Shown: in pieces, positions 16,195 to 25,041 of the stretch | Numbering within the stretch: position 1 is the first letter of the stretch | Layout of the letters: every line of letters starts with the position of its first letter | DNA from: Alphaproteobacteria bacterium | Lineage (GTDB): Bacteria > Pseudomonadota > Alphaproteobacteria > Micavibrionales > Micavibrionaceae | Reading direction: 5' to 3' | DNA: 64,000 bases | Assembly: GCA_009995595.1 (NCBI GenBank) | Contig: JAACPE010000001.1 | Coordinates: 62,001 to 126,000, forward strand | The notes under the pieces: model-generated | The model's input: the letters and a program-made list of their open reading frames with translations, nothing else | Told to the model about the DNA's origin: nothing | Databases searched by the model: none | Position numbers and translations under genes: made by a program

Positions 16195-18753
16195 TTAAGA
16201 CTTCTTCACTGCCTTTTTCTTTACCGCTCTCTTTTTGACGGCTTTTTTCTTAGTCGTCTTTTTACCTGCAGTGCCGCCTGATACTTTATTGGCATCTTTT
16301 GCGGCCTTGGCGGTATCTTTGGCGCTGTCGCGTTCTATTTTCTTGGCGATCAAATCAACGGCGCGGTTCATGCCGATTGTCATCACGTCTTCATCTTTGG
16401 GGATGGAGGCGAATTTACTGTCATGCATGACAAAGGGGCCAAAGCGGCCAATACCCGCCCTAATCATTTTGCCTGTTTCTGGGTGTATGCCAACATCACG
16501 GGGCAGAGCGAGCAAGCCGACCGCGATTTCTAAAGTCACATCATCAATGGCAATTTCCTTCGGCACGCCTTGGCGTTTTGGCGCTTTTTTCGGTCGTTTT
16601 GGCGGCTTGTGCGCGGGAATATCTTTGCCTTTTTCTTTGGCATTTTCCACGCGCTTGGCATAGCGCTCCTCATAGAGCGCAAGTTTTTCTTTATACGCGG
16701 CGTCTTCTTCCTTTGTTTCAGGCGGCGGGTCAATTTGCACATACGGGCCATAAGGGCCGCGGCGCAAAGAGACGGTGCGTCCGTTTTCTGGATGGGGGCC
16801 TAGCTCTTTAGGCTCATTGGCCAAATCAGCGCCATCACTATCGCCGTCACTGCTCATGAGAGGACGGGTGAATTTACATGTCGGGTAATCGGAACAGCCA
16901 ATAAATGCACCAAATTTACCGAGTTTTAAGGATAGCTCTCCCTTTTTACAGGCGGGGCATTCCCGCGCCGGGCTGCCATCGTCGCGCTCTGGGAAGAAGT
17001 GATGGCCAAGCTCTTCATTAAGGTGGTCAATGACTTCGGTAATGGTAAGGGGTTTGATCTCATCCACTTTTTTGGAAAAATCGATCCAAAATTGGCGCAA
17101 GGCCTCTTTCCATGAGGCTTGCCCTGCGGCAATGGCGTCAAGTTCTTCTTCCAAATTGGCGGTGAAATCATAATCCATATATTTGGTGAAAAATTTCAGT
17201 AAGAAGCTGGTAACCAAACGACCACGATCTTCAGGGATGAAGCGTCGGTTTTCCATGGTTACATAATTACGATCCCGCAAAACCTGAAGGATGGACGCAT
17301 AAGTTGATGGGCGACCAATGCCAAGTTCTTCCATTTTCTTAACCAAAGTGGCTTCGGAATAACGCGGCGGGGGCATGGTGAAATGCTGTGTTTCGCGAAC
17401 GTCTATTAATTTAGTTTTGTCGCTTTCGGCAAGCGGTGGCAAGATGCGGTCTTTATCGTTATCGTTTTGTTCATCATCATCAAGGGTTTCTTCGATGTAC
17501 AGCGTCAAGAAACCATCAAATGCAATGACAGAGCCATTGGCCCGCAAAACAACATCATCTGTGCCATCCGATATATCGGCGGCGACTTGATCCATAATCG
17601 CGTTTTCCATTTGTGAAGCCATGGTGCGTTTCCAAATGAGCTCATAAAGGCGCATTTGATCGCTTTCGAGTCTAAGCGAGCTTGGGGTTTTGCTCAGCTC
17701 GGTCGGGCGGATTGCTTCGTGCGCTTCTTGGGCGTTTTTGGCTTTGGATTTATAAAGCCGTGGCTCTTTGGGTAGGTATTTATCACCATAATCTTTTTTA
17801 ATCAGTGCGCGCGCTTGGTTTACGGCATCTTCGGATAGTGTTGTGCCGTCGGTACGCATATAAGTAATAAGACCTTCTTCGTATAAACGCTGCGCGGTGC
17901 GCATGGTCTGAGAGGCGCTCATGCCGAGTTTACCAGACGCTTCCATTTGCAAAGACGATGTAATGAAGGGGGCGGGCGGATTACGGCGTGCTTGTTTCTT
18001 GGTGAGCTTGGTAATCCTTAAATTTTTTGAGCGAATACGCTCTGCCGCTTTTTTAGAATCAGCTTCTCTACCGATATCAAGCTTGCCGAGTTTGTTGCCT
18101 GATAACGTTGTCAGGCGGGCAGTGAAAGGCGCTCCATCTTTGTTGTGTAAGAGAGTTTCCAGTGACCAGTATTCTTGTGCTTTAAACGCTTCAATCTCGC
18201 TTTCGCGTTCGGCAATAAGGCGAAGCGCAACAGATTGCACGCGCCCAGCAGAGCGCGAACCCGGCAGTTTACGCCATAAAATGGGGGAAATGTTAAAGCC
18301 AACAAGATAATCAAGGGCGCGGCGTGCCATATAGGCATCAATCAAATCTTGGTCGATATTACGGGCATGGTCAAAGGCGTCTTGGACGGCCTTTTTTGTA
18401 ATTTCGTTAAAGGCCACGCGGTGAACTTTTTTGCCGCTTAGAAGATTGGCGTCCTTCAGAATTTCATTAATGTGCCAAGAAATAGCCTCCCCTTCACGGT
18501 CGGGGTCGGTTGCGAGATAGATTGTACTTGCGGCCTTAACGAGTTTTTTAATGTCATTGACGTTTTTCTTGGCGCGATCGCCTAGTTCCCACGTCATTGC
18601 AAAATCTTCGTCTGGTTTTACCGAACCATCTTTGTTAACCAAGTCGCGGACATGTCCGTATGAAGCGATCACAACGTATTCAGGGCCAAGATATTTATTA
18701 ATAGTCTTGGCCTTTGCGGGGGACTCAACGATCACAACATTTGGTGCAGACAT
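16195..18753 (-). CDS. topA: DNA topoisomerase I
   Basis: An 852-residue type IA topoisomerase relaxing negative supercoils. The TOPRIM domain is N-terminal (VVIVESPAKAKTI, DPDREGE at 83-89) and the catalytic Tyr298 is in ITYMRTDGT. The carboxy part has one four-cysteine zinc ribbon (CPACKKGELSLKLGKF... GCSDYPTCKF), then zinc-free repeats built on RxGPYGPYVQ and RFGPFVM. It ends in a Lys/Ala-rich tail of about 35 residues likely to hold DNA. It follows dprA on the same strand with a 22-bp gap. Length and domain order are normal for alphaproteobacteria. Confidence 0.97.
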   Translation of the reverse strand: MSAPNVVIVESPAKAKTINKYLGPEYVVIASYGHVRDLVNKDGSVKPDEDFAMTWELGDRAKKNVNDIKKLVKAASTIYLATDPDREGEAISWHINEILKDANLLSGKKVHRVAFNEITKKAVQDAFDHARNIDQDLIDAYMARRALDYLVGFNISPILWRKLPGSRSAGRVQSVALRLIAERESEIEAFKAQEYWSLETLLHNKDGAPFTARLTTLSGNKLGKLDIGREADSKKAAERIRSKNLRITKLTKKQARRNPPAPFITSSLQMEASGKLGMSASQTMRTAQRLYEEGLITYMRTDGTTLSEDAVNQARALIKKDYGDKYLPKEPRLYKSKAKNAQEAHEAIRPTELSKTPSSLRLESDQMRLYELIWKRTMASQMENAIMDQVAADISDGTDDVVLRANGSVIAFDGFLTLYIEETLDDDEQNDNDKDRILPPLAESDKTKLIDVRETQHFTMPPPRYSEATLVKKMEELGIGRPSTYASILQVLRDRNYVTMENRRFIPEDRGRLVTSFLLKFFTKYMDYDFTANLEEELDAIAAGQASWKEALRQFWIDFSKKVDEIKPLTITEVIDHLNEELGHHFFPERDDGSPARECPACKKGELSLKLGKFGAFIGCSDYPTCKFTRPLMSSDGDSDGADLANEPKELGPHPENGRTVSLRRGPYGPYVQIDPPPETKEEDAAYKEKLALYEERYAKRVENAKEKGKDIPAHKPPKRPKKAPKRQGVPKEIAIDDVTLEIAVGLLALPRDVGIHPETGKMIRAGIGRFGPFVMHDSKFASIPKDEDVMTIGMNRAVDLIAKKIERDSAKDTAKAAKDANKVSGGTAGKKTTKKKAVKKRAVKKKAVKKS

Positions 18754-18775
18754 TATTTTTCCTTAAATCAGGTGC

Positions 18776-19942
18776 TTAATCGAGTAAGACCACACGGTTT
18801 CCCGGAAGCCTTTGAAGGCGCCCTGCAAGTTCAAGTTCAAGCAAGGTCATTTGCACTTCTGGGATAGTCAAATGACACGCATTGATCAATTCGTCAATAC
18901 CAAGGGGGAGTTGGGACAGATTCTGTAAAATTATATCGTGTGTGTTTTGAGAGGTTTCAATGTTTTCTTTTATCTGTCTGTCATTGGCGGGGGGTGGTGC
19001 TATTGTGGCTTGGCGGCCTGCGTAATCTTGCATGCTGCGCCCGCCTGAATAATTTTGTAAGGCACTTATAATGTCATCGGCATTTTGAATGAGGGTCGCC
19101 CCGTCTTGGATCAGTTTATTCGGCCCTGCTGCGCGCGGGTCGGCGGGGTATCCTGGCACAGCATAAACATCGCGCCCTTGTTCCCCTGCCATGCGGGCGG
19201 TAATCAGCGAGCCAGATCGTAGCGAGGCCTCAACCACAATCACGCCTGCCGAAAGACCAGAGACAATACGATTGCGTTTAGGGAAATGTCGCGCAATGGG
19301 TTCCATTCCAAGGGGGCTTTCTGCGATGACGAGGCCTTGTGTGCATATTTTTTCATAGAGTTTTTGGTTTTCGCGGGGGTAGACAATATCGATGCCGCCC
19401 GCAACAACGGCGATTGTGCCAGTGCTCAGCGCGCCTTCATGGGCGTGGGTATCAATGCCTCGGGCAAGGCCAGAGACAATAATCTGCCCCGCGTGTCCTA
19501 AATCCATGGCGAGTTTGGTTGCAAATTTACGCCCATTAAGCGAGGCATTACGCGCCCCGACCATCGCAATGCACGGCATTTTAGTGAGGCGTATATCGCC
19601 GATATAAGATAAAACTGGTGGCGCGTCTTCGATAGCCCCCAAAGCCAGAGGATAAAGCGTATCTGCGGCGCATATTATATCACCGCCCATTTTATAAAGG
19701 GCGTTAAGTTCTTTTTCAATGAGGAAAAGCGGCGGGGCGGTCAGCTCTTTTTTACGACCACCTTTTTTAGAGAGTTCGGGTAGAGCCTCAAGCGCTTTGG
19801 TCGCAGTGCCATACTGTTCGATCAGTTTATAAAAGGTGATGGGGCCAATATTGTCGGTGCGAATAAGGCGAAGCCAGTTGAGTTTTTCGGTCTCAGTGAG
19901 AGGGGCCGTCATCTCTAAATTATTTTGATGGAATAAATCCAT
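18776..19942 (-). CDS. dprA: DNA-processing protein DprA
   Basis: A 388-residue protein that loads RecA on incoming single-stranded DNA in transformation. It has an N-terminal SAM-like helical region (LRLIRTDNIGPITFYKLIEQYG), the Rossmann-fold core (VGARNASLNGRK, SGLARGIDTHAHEGAL, FPKRNRIVSGLS, EASLRSGSLITAR) and a C-terminal winged-helix domain (IDELINACHLTIPEVQMTLLELELAGRLQRLPGNRVVL). It lies in the common order plsY-dprA-topA, 3 bp after plsY. Together with the pilus locus it makes competence thinkable, but no ComEC or other uptake gene is in view. Confidence 0.95.
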   Translation of the reverse strand: MDLFHQNNLEMTAPLTETEKLNWLRLIRTDNIGPITFYKLIEQYGTATKALEALPELSKKGGRKKELTAPPLFLIEKELNALYKMGGDIICAADTLYPLALGAIEDAPPVLSYIGDIRLTKMPCIAMVGARNASLNGRKFATKLAMDLGHAGQIIVSGLARGIDTHAHEGALSTGTIAVVAGGIDIVYPRENQKLYEKICTQGLVIAESPLGMEPIARHFPKRNRIVSGLSAGVIVVEASLRSGSLITARMAGEQGRDVYAVPGYPADPRAAGPNKLIQDGATLIQNADDIISALQNYSGGRSMQDYAGRQATIAPPPANDRQIKENIETSQNTHDIILQNLSQLPLGIDELINACHLTIPEVQMTLLELELAGRLQRLPGNRVVLLD

Positions 19943-19945
19943 TAC

Positions 19946-20611
19946 TTACGCGCTTTCGCTATTTTTCTTTTTACCAATTTTGGGTTCGGTGCCGTTCATA
20001 ATACGTTTGATATTGGTGTGATGTTTAATAACCACAAGGGCAGAAATCGCCGCGCTGATATAGGCAGCCTGCGCGTTATAAAAAAAGTAAACAGCCACGG
20101 GCGAAATCAGCATCGCGCTGATGGCGGCGAGAGATGATATTTTGCTAAAAGCGGCAGATAAAAGCCAAACAAGACACGCTGTTATTCCAGCAAGTGGGAC
20201 AGCCATCAGAAGCGTACCAAGTGTTGTGGCAACGCCTTTACCCCCTTTAAACTTAAGCCATATCGGAAAGCAATGCCCGATAATCGCGCCAGAACCAGCA
20301 AGGAAGGCCATGAAGGCAACAGGCACAGGGTAACTGACGCAAGGACAAGGGTCAGTGATGCAATAAATAAATTCGCATGTTTTTGAAAAAACGACGAGCG
20401 CAGCTATGACGGCTATCGCGCCTTTGCCGCTATCGAGGAGTAGAGTGGCGAATGCGAGGGGTTTATTGCCAGTGCGCAGCACATTGGTTGCGCCAATATT
20501 GCCAGAGCCGATTTTACGGATATCGCCATAGCCAAAGAGTTTGCAAAGAACAAGGCCAAAAGGAATTGAGCCGATAAAATAACCAAGCAGGAGCGCAGCG
20601 CCATAAAGCAT
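19946..20611 (-). CDS. plsY: Acyl-phosphate:glycerol-3-phosphate acyltransferase
   Basis: A 221-residue integral membrane enzyme that acylates position 1 of glycerol-3-phosphate using acyl-phosphate from PlsX, the first step of phospholipid synthesis. The family motifs are present: GSIPFG near the start, SGNIGATNVLR, and GHCFPIWLKFKGGKGVAT. Between membrane helices is an insertion with several cysteines (CEFIYCITDPCPC, about residues 84-96) that makes it longer than the usual 195-205 residues. Such a cysteine-rich loop is unusual but the core is intact. It overlaps nothing and sits 1 bp from pyrB. Confidence 0.95.
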   Translation of the reverse strand: MLYGAALLLGYFIGSIPFGLVLCKLFGYGDIRKIGSGNIGATNVLRTGNKPLAFATLLLDSGKGAIAVIAALVVFSKTCEFIYCITDPCPCVSYPVPVAFMAFLAGSGAIIGHCFPIWLKFKGGKGVATTLGTLLMAVPLAGITACLVWLLSAAFSKISSLAAISAMLISPVAVYFFYNAQAAYISAAISALVVIKHHTNIKRIMNGTEPKIGKKKNSESA

Positions 20612-20612
20612 G

Positions 20613-21602
20613 TTATCTATTTTCTTTCATTAAAATATCCATAACCGCCATGCGGGTGGGCACGCCGTTACGTACTTGTTCCAAAATCAGAGATTGTGTG
20701 GGATGATCTGCGACCTCGTCCGCAATTTCGACTCCCCTGTTCATGGGGCCAGGGTGCATGACAACAGCGTCTTTTTTTGCGTACGCTAATTTTTCTGAAG
20801 TCAGGCCGTATTCTTCAAAAAAGGCGTCTTCTGATTCAATGAGGCCGGCCTGCATGCGTTCTTTTTGATTACGAAGCATCATGACGACATCGCAATCAGT
20901 GATCCCTTCTATAAGATTCTCATAGGTTTGAATGAACGCTGAATTAGATCCAGCTGGAAATTTTTGAGGCATAAGGGCAGGGGGCGCAACAACATGAACC
21001 TGCGCCTCTAGTTTCGTTAATAAAATCATATTTGAGGCGGCAACGCGTGAATGGGCGATATCGCCGCATATCGCAATTTTCTTGCCTTTAATTTCCCCAA
21101 AATGACGGCGTATGGTTAGCGCATCAAGAATGGCCTGCGTTGGATGTTCATGCCAGCTATCACCCGCATTAATGACAGGGCAATCAACGATTTGAGAGAT
21201 AAATGTTGGTGCGCCATACTCGCTGTGGCGCACCACGATTGCATCAGGGCGCAGCATAGAGTGTAGTGTTTGGATGGTATCGGTGAGGCTCTCCCCTTTG
21301 CTAAGAGAGCTTGTGCGTAAATCAATGTTCACAACATCAGCGCCAAGGCGCTTAGCGGCCATCTCAAAGGATGTGCGTGTGCGCGTTGAATCTTCAAAAA
21401 ATAGCGTTAACACAATTTGGTCTTTTAAGATATTGGGCTTAAATGCCCGATCATCAAGACGTTCGGCATAGTAATCTGCCAGATCGATGATGATGTTTAT
21501 TTCCTCAGGGGATAGGGTTTCAATCCCGATCAGGTGTTTATGCGTAAACGCATCGCGATTTACTTTTTTGAAACTATCTGTGTTTTTTGGATTATTGATC
21601 AT
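20613..21602 (-). CDS. pyrB: Aspartate carbamoyltransferase catalytic subunit
   Basis: A 329-residue enzyme joining carbamoyl phosphate and aspartate in pyrimidine synthesis. Carbamoyl-phosphate binding residues are in FFEDSTRTRTSFE and HPTQAILDALT, and the C-terminal aspartate-binding part includes VVMHPGPMNRGVEI. In many alphaproteobacteria a dihydroorotase gene (pyrC) follows pyrB; here plsY follows after 1 bp, so pyrC must lie elsewhere. The upstream prepilin peptidase gene is on the same strand 44 bp away and may share its transcript. Confidence 0.96.
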   Translation of the reverse strand: MINNPKNTDSFKKVNRDAFTHKHLIGIETLSPEEINIIIDLADYYAERLDDRAFKPNILKDQIVLTLFFEDSTRTRTSFEMAAKRLGADVVNIDLRTSSLSKGESLTDTIQTLHSMLRPDAIVVRHSEYGAPTFISQIVDCPVINAGDSWHEHPTQAILDALTIRRHFGEIKGKKIAICGDIAHSRVAASNMILLTKLEAQVHVVAPPALMPQKFPAGSNSAFIQTYENLIEGITDCDVVMMLRNQKERMQAGLIESEDAFFEEYGLTSEKLAYAKKDAVVMHPGPMNRGVEIADEVADHPTQSLILEQVRNGVPTRMAVMDILMKENR

Positions 21603-21646
21603 ATCAATGTAAGATATAAGCGTGGGGCTTTCAATAAAGCAAGGCT

Positions 21647-22168
21647 TTAGAATAGATTTTGAAAAGATTGCACAATTATGTGGTGATACTGTATTGCGCC
21701 CATAATAATAATCCCTGCCGCAAATCCTGGACCAGCGGGTATACGAAGGCGTGTCATATTAATGGGTTGCTTATTTTTATAGGCGATATAAATGGCGTAA
21801 ATAATACCGTGAATAAGCCCAGCAAAAGCGCCAACTGTTATGGCAAAAAAAACACCTTCCAGCCCAAGCCAAATGCCGCCTGCGCCCAAAAGTTTGACAT
21901 CACCCAGTCCAAGTGAGTCTTGTTTATAGTACCAATTGCCAACCGCACGAATAGTGTAAAGTGTCCAAAAACCGGCAAGCGCGCCGTATGCGCTTTCATG
22001 AACGGATATCTCCTGAAAACCGTCAATTAATAAGAACACAAATCCAAGCAAGGCAAAGGCAGCAACCCAAATATTAGGTAGAATAAAGGTTCTTAGGTCT
22101 ATGTAAGATAAAATGCCTAAAACAAAAATGCCTGAAAAGGCGATGAGGAGAGTAGCGATATCAATCAT
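21647..22168 (-). CDS. Prepilin peptidase, A24 family, short form
   Basis: A 173-residue polytopic aspartic peptidase that cuts the leader of type IV prepilins at the cytosolic membrane face. The two catalytic aspartates are in YIDLRTFILPN (Asp about 23) and GLGDVKLLGAGG, the GxGD motif. It lacks the N-terminal zinc and methylase domain of PilD, as in CpaA/TadV or R64 PilU-type enzymes. It lies just upstream, on the other strand, of the pilus locus and is the likely processing enzyme for the two pilin-like proteins there. Confidence 0.9.
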   Translation of the reverse strand: MIDIATLLIAFSGIFVLGILSYIDLRTFILPNIWVAAFALLGFVFLLIDGFQEISVHESAYGALAGFWTLYTIRAVGNWYYKQDSLGLGDVKLLGAGGIWLGLEGVFFAITVGAFAGLIHGIIYAIYIAYKNKQPINMTRLRIPAGPGFAAGIIIMGAIQYHHIIVQSFQNLF

Positions 22169-22228
22169 ATGACAATAGCTCAGGTTGTTGTGGTTAAAAA
22201 AGTGAGGGATTGTAAGTATTTACCTCTT

Positions 22229-22234
22229 TATAAT
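22229..22234 (+). promoter_or_regulatory. Candidate -10 element before the pilus locus
   Basis: A perfect TATAAT lies in the 142-bp divergent spacer between the prepilin peptidase and the response regulator, about 95 bp before the latter. I could not find a convincing -35 at 16-18 bp, so this is a weak call. Confidence 0.3.
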
Positions 22235-22328
22235 AAGGTACTGTAAGATTGCGTAAATTGTAAGAGTCTATTAGCTTGTTAACTATTGATTCTTGAAAAC
22301 TCTTTAACCGATGTCTGGCAAAACATTT

Positions 22329-22715
22329 ATGTCTGAAAATAAGATTATTCTGGTAGTTGAAGATAACGATTTTGTGCGTATGCAAATCGTCAAATTCTTG
22401 ACAGACGCTGGCTACAAAACTGTTGAAGCGACAGAAGGGGATGATGCATTAAGTAAAATAGCATCCCAGCATATAGATTTAGCGATAGTCGATTTGCGAA
22501 TGGAGCCTGTGGATGGATTTGAGTTTATCCGCGCTATGCGTGGTAAAAATATTAAAATTCCCGTTATTCTGGCTACTGGTGATGATAGTCCTGATATTCT
22601 AGAACAAGCAAATACATGGAATGTTGGGTCTGTTCTTATCAAGCCGATAGAAAAAGATCGTTTGGTGAAAACGGTCGAGCGGACATTTAAAATTTGGGAG
22701 AGAACCTCTTTATGA
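22329..22715 (+). CDS. Single-domain response regulator at the head of the pilus locus
   Basis: A 128-residue receiver domain: acidic pair in VVEDND, phospho-acceptor Asp55 in AIVDLRMEPVDGFEF, Thr in LATGDDS and Lys in VLIKPIE. No output domain follows. I start at ATG 22329 because it leads straight into beta-1; an ATG at 22311 would add six residues, and neither has a clear SD. Its stop overlaps the secretin start as ATGA (22712-22715), so it is coupled to pilus synthesis. It could receive phosphate from the hybrid kinase at the other end of the locus, which is inference. Confidence 0.88.
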   Translation: MSENKIILVVEDNDFVRMQIVKFLTDAGYKTVEATEGDDALSKIASQHIDLAIVDLRMEPVDGFEFIRAMRGKNIKIPVILATGDDSPDILEQANTWNVGSVLIKPIEKDRLVKTVERTFKIWERTSL

Positions 22716-25039
22716 GACGCGCCACGATGACCTTTAAGCCTTTTTTATATTCTTGCCTTGTTGCAGGCGTATCCCTTTTTGTTTCTGGTTGTGCCGATGT
22801 AAATGTGCCAGATGCGCGTAACGTTAGTATTCCCTCTCCGGTGACAGCAGAGCAGCGACGTGAGGCGATTAACGAGCGTCCCGATAGTGTTATGTATTTG
22901 CCGCTTGGGGAGGATATCCTTATTCCTATGGAACTAGCGGGAGAGCAGCTTCCCAAAGACAGGGTTGGACCGTTTGAGCTTCGTGGTGAAACGCTGGCAG
23001 GTGCTTTGCAGCTTATTTTAGCGGAATATGATATCGCACTTGCTTTTGAGACCAACGAGGGACTGACCCGCCAAATTACAGTCGCAAATCTAAGTGGCCC
23101 GCTTGACAAGGTTGTCGCTCGTGTTTGTTCGCTAGCTGACCTTTATTGTTCTTACGAAGACCAGGCTATTATTGTTAAGGATACGCAAGTCTTTACTGTC
23201 TCTTTACCGCCAATTGGTAATGATGGGGAAACTGATTTTATTAATGATGTGATTGAAGGGCTGACAGCTATTGTTGGCGAAGAGGCGGCTGCACCTGTTT
23301 CGGATGCGACAACGCGCTCTGTTATTTATACAGCAACGCAGCGTAGTTCGAAAATGGCAGAGCAATATTTCCAACGGTTGCGCGCCAATACGGCGCTTGT
23401 TGTTTTCGAAACTTATATTTGGGAAGTTTCTTTAAATTCAGGAAATTCAACTGGGATTAACTGGGATGAATTTACAACTTTTGGAAAGTTTAATACGGGT
23501 ATATCCGTCGCAGGTAGCGTTGGTGCAAACTTTACAAACCCTGTGAGTATTGGGTTGCCAACAACCAACTTTATTGGCCGTGATACAAATCCTGTTGAAT
23601 TTGTTCGTTTTCTCTCGCAATTTGGGGCCGTTAAAACAATATCACAGCCACAAATCTCCGTTTTATCGGGCTCTCAAGCTGATTTACGCGTGGCTGATAC
23701 GCAAAACTTTGTCTCTGAAATTACAACAACTTTAAGTGAAGGGCAGTCTACAACCTCTGTTACGACAGATAGTGTGGATACAGGCTTTACGCTGACAATT
23801 GGGAGTTCATGGGATAAATCGACAGTTTATGCGGATGTAAACATCTCGCTTGAAAATGTTAATGCTATTGAAGATTTTACTTTCTCAGATGGGGGCGCAG
23901 CAGGGACGAGCACGACGATTCAGTTGCCACAAACATCAGAGCGTGAACTCAATACGCAAATTCGTGTACGTCCTGGCGATTCAATTCTCATCGCAGGGCT
24001 TGTTCGGGAAAGCGACAATTTTGATAGCCGAGGCCCAGGGTTTATGGAGCCGATTTTGCCCGATAGCCGCACTGCAGAAACGCGTAATCTTGAGCTTGTG
24101 TTTATGATGCGCCCGCGCGTGATTGTTTATACTTCTGGCGATGATCAACGTTATAAAAATTACCTTGCATCTAAAACAGCGCCTACCAGTTTGATAGAAA
24201 GCCCTGTTATTGGGCTTGTCAGTGAAGATGTTTTGCAACCTTCTGCACCAATAGATCCGATGCCTATGGTATCAAAAGCGCCGAGTATTGGCCCTGTCAT
24301 AGCAGAGCCTATTATGATTGAGCCTTCTGCGCCCCCCGTAATTGAGCCCGTGGCGATGAGTGAGCCGATTGAACCAATAATTCAAAAGATGTCAGAACCT
24401 ATTATTATGAGCGCGCCGAGTGACTCCTATTTGCCCCCTGTTTCAAGAGAGCCGATGAGTGCTAGTGTTTCTGCCCCTCTCGTGATGAGTGCTTCAAGTG
24501 AGAGTTATGCCGCAGAAACGCAGATGCCCGCTGCTGCGAAGCCCAGAACTGTTGAAGAAATCTTAGCAGAAGAAACATATGCTGTTGCCCCGCGTTTAAC
24601 TGCGCCTGCAGATGTAGCGCCCATTATGGCGGCGCCTGTTTATGTTCCTCAAACTGTCGCTCCTGTCTCTATTGTCCCTGCAGAGCCTTTTGTCACCTCT
24701 GCGCCGCCGCCTAGAACAGTGAATGATATTTTAGGGAGTGACCCTATCGTAAACTTTAATTTGACTGAAGACGCTGCGCCGCCAGAGGCTATGCTTGAAC
24801 CTGCTTTAGTGCCTAATTTATATGTTGAAGAGCCCGTTGCGCCTGCTCTTATTCAGCCCTCAATAGCGGTCAGAGCAAACTCATATTCTTCTGGCTATGA
24901 AGAGCGTTATACACCATCAACATCATCCGCGCGTGTTTCAAGGCAAGCACCCAGAACATCCCAAGGCGATAGAATTGTTGCGCCAAGCACGGGGTATGGT
25001 GGTTACACGTCCTACAATTCTAATGAGGCTGGGCGTTAA
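22712..25039 (+). CDS. Lipoprotein secretin of a type IVb-like pilus (PilN/BfpB-like)
   Basis: A 775-residue outer-membrane secretin. The signal peptide ends in LFVSGC, giving lipidated Cys27. Residues about 90-160 form a small N-terminal domain (GPFELRGETLAGALQLILAEYDIAL), and the secretin beta-domain covers about 210-490, with QFGAVKTISQPQISVLSGS, the central gate region and TQIRVRPGDSILIAGLVRES near its end. A lipidated secretin without long N1 repeats fits the R64 PilN/BfpB/TcpC group. About 280 residues after the channel are Pro/Ala/Ser/Met-rich and include RTVEEILAEE and RTVNDILGSD, a repeated motif. That tail is unusual. The start overlaps the upstream stop (ATGA). Confidence 0.88.
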   Translation: MRRATMTFKPFLYSCLVAGVSLFVSGCADVNVPDARNVSIPSPVTAEQRREAINERPDSVMYLPLGEDILIPMELAGEQLPKDRVGPFELRGETLAGALQLILAEYDIALAFETNEGLTRQITVANLSGPLDKVVARVCSLADLYCSYEDQAIIVKDTQVFTVSLPPIGNDGETDFINDVIEGLTAIVGEEAAAPVSDATTRSVIYTATQRSSKMAEQYFQRLRANTALVVFETYIWEVSLNSGNSTGINWDEFTTFGKFNTGISVAGSVGANFTNPVSIGLPTTNFIGRDTNPVEFVRFLSQFGAVKTISQPQISVLSGSQADLRVADTQNFVSEITTTLSEGQSTTSVTTDSVDTGFTLTIGSSWDKSTVYADVNISLENVNAIEDFTFSDGGAAGTSTTIQLPQTSERELNTQIRVRPGDSILIAGLVRESDNFDSRGPGFMEPILPDSRTAETRNLELVFMMRPRVIVYTSGDDQRYKNYLASKTAPTSLIESPVIGLVSEDVLQPSAPIDPMPMVSKAPSIGPVIAEPIMIEPSAPPVIEPVAMSEPIEPIIQKMSEPIIMSAPSDSYLPPVSREPMSASVSAPLVMSASSESYAAETQMPAAAKPRTVEEILAEETYAVAPRLTAPADVAPIMAAPVYVPQTVAPVSIVPAEPFVTSAPPPRTVNDILGSDPIVNFNLTEDAAPPEAMLEPALVPNLYVEEPVAPALIQPSIAVRANSYSSGYEERYTPSTSSARVSRQAPRTSQGDRIVAPSTGYGGYTSYNSNEAGR

Positions 25040-25041
25040 TA

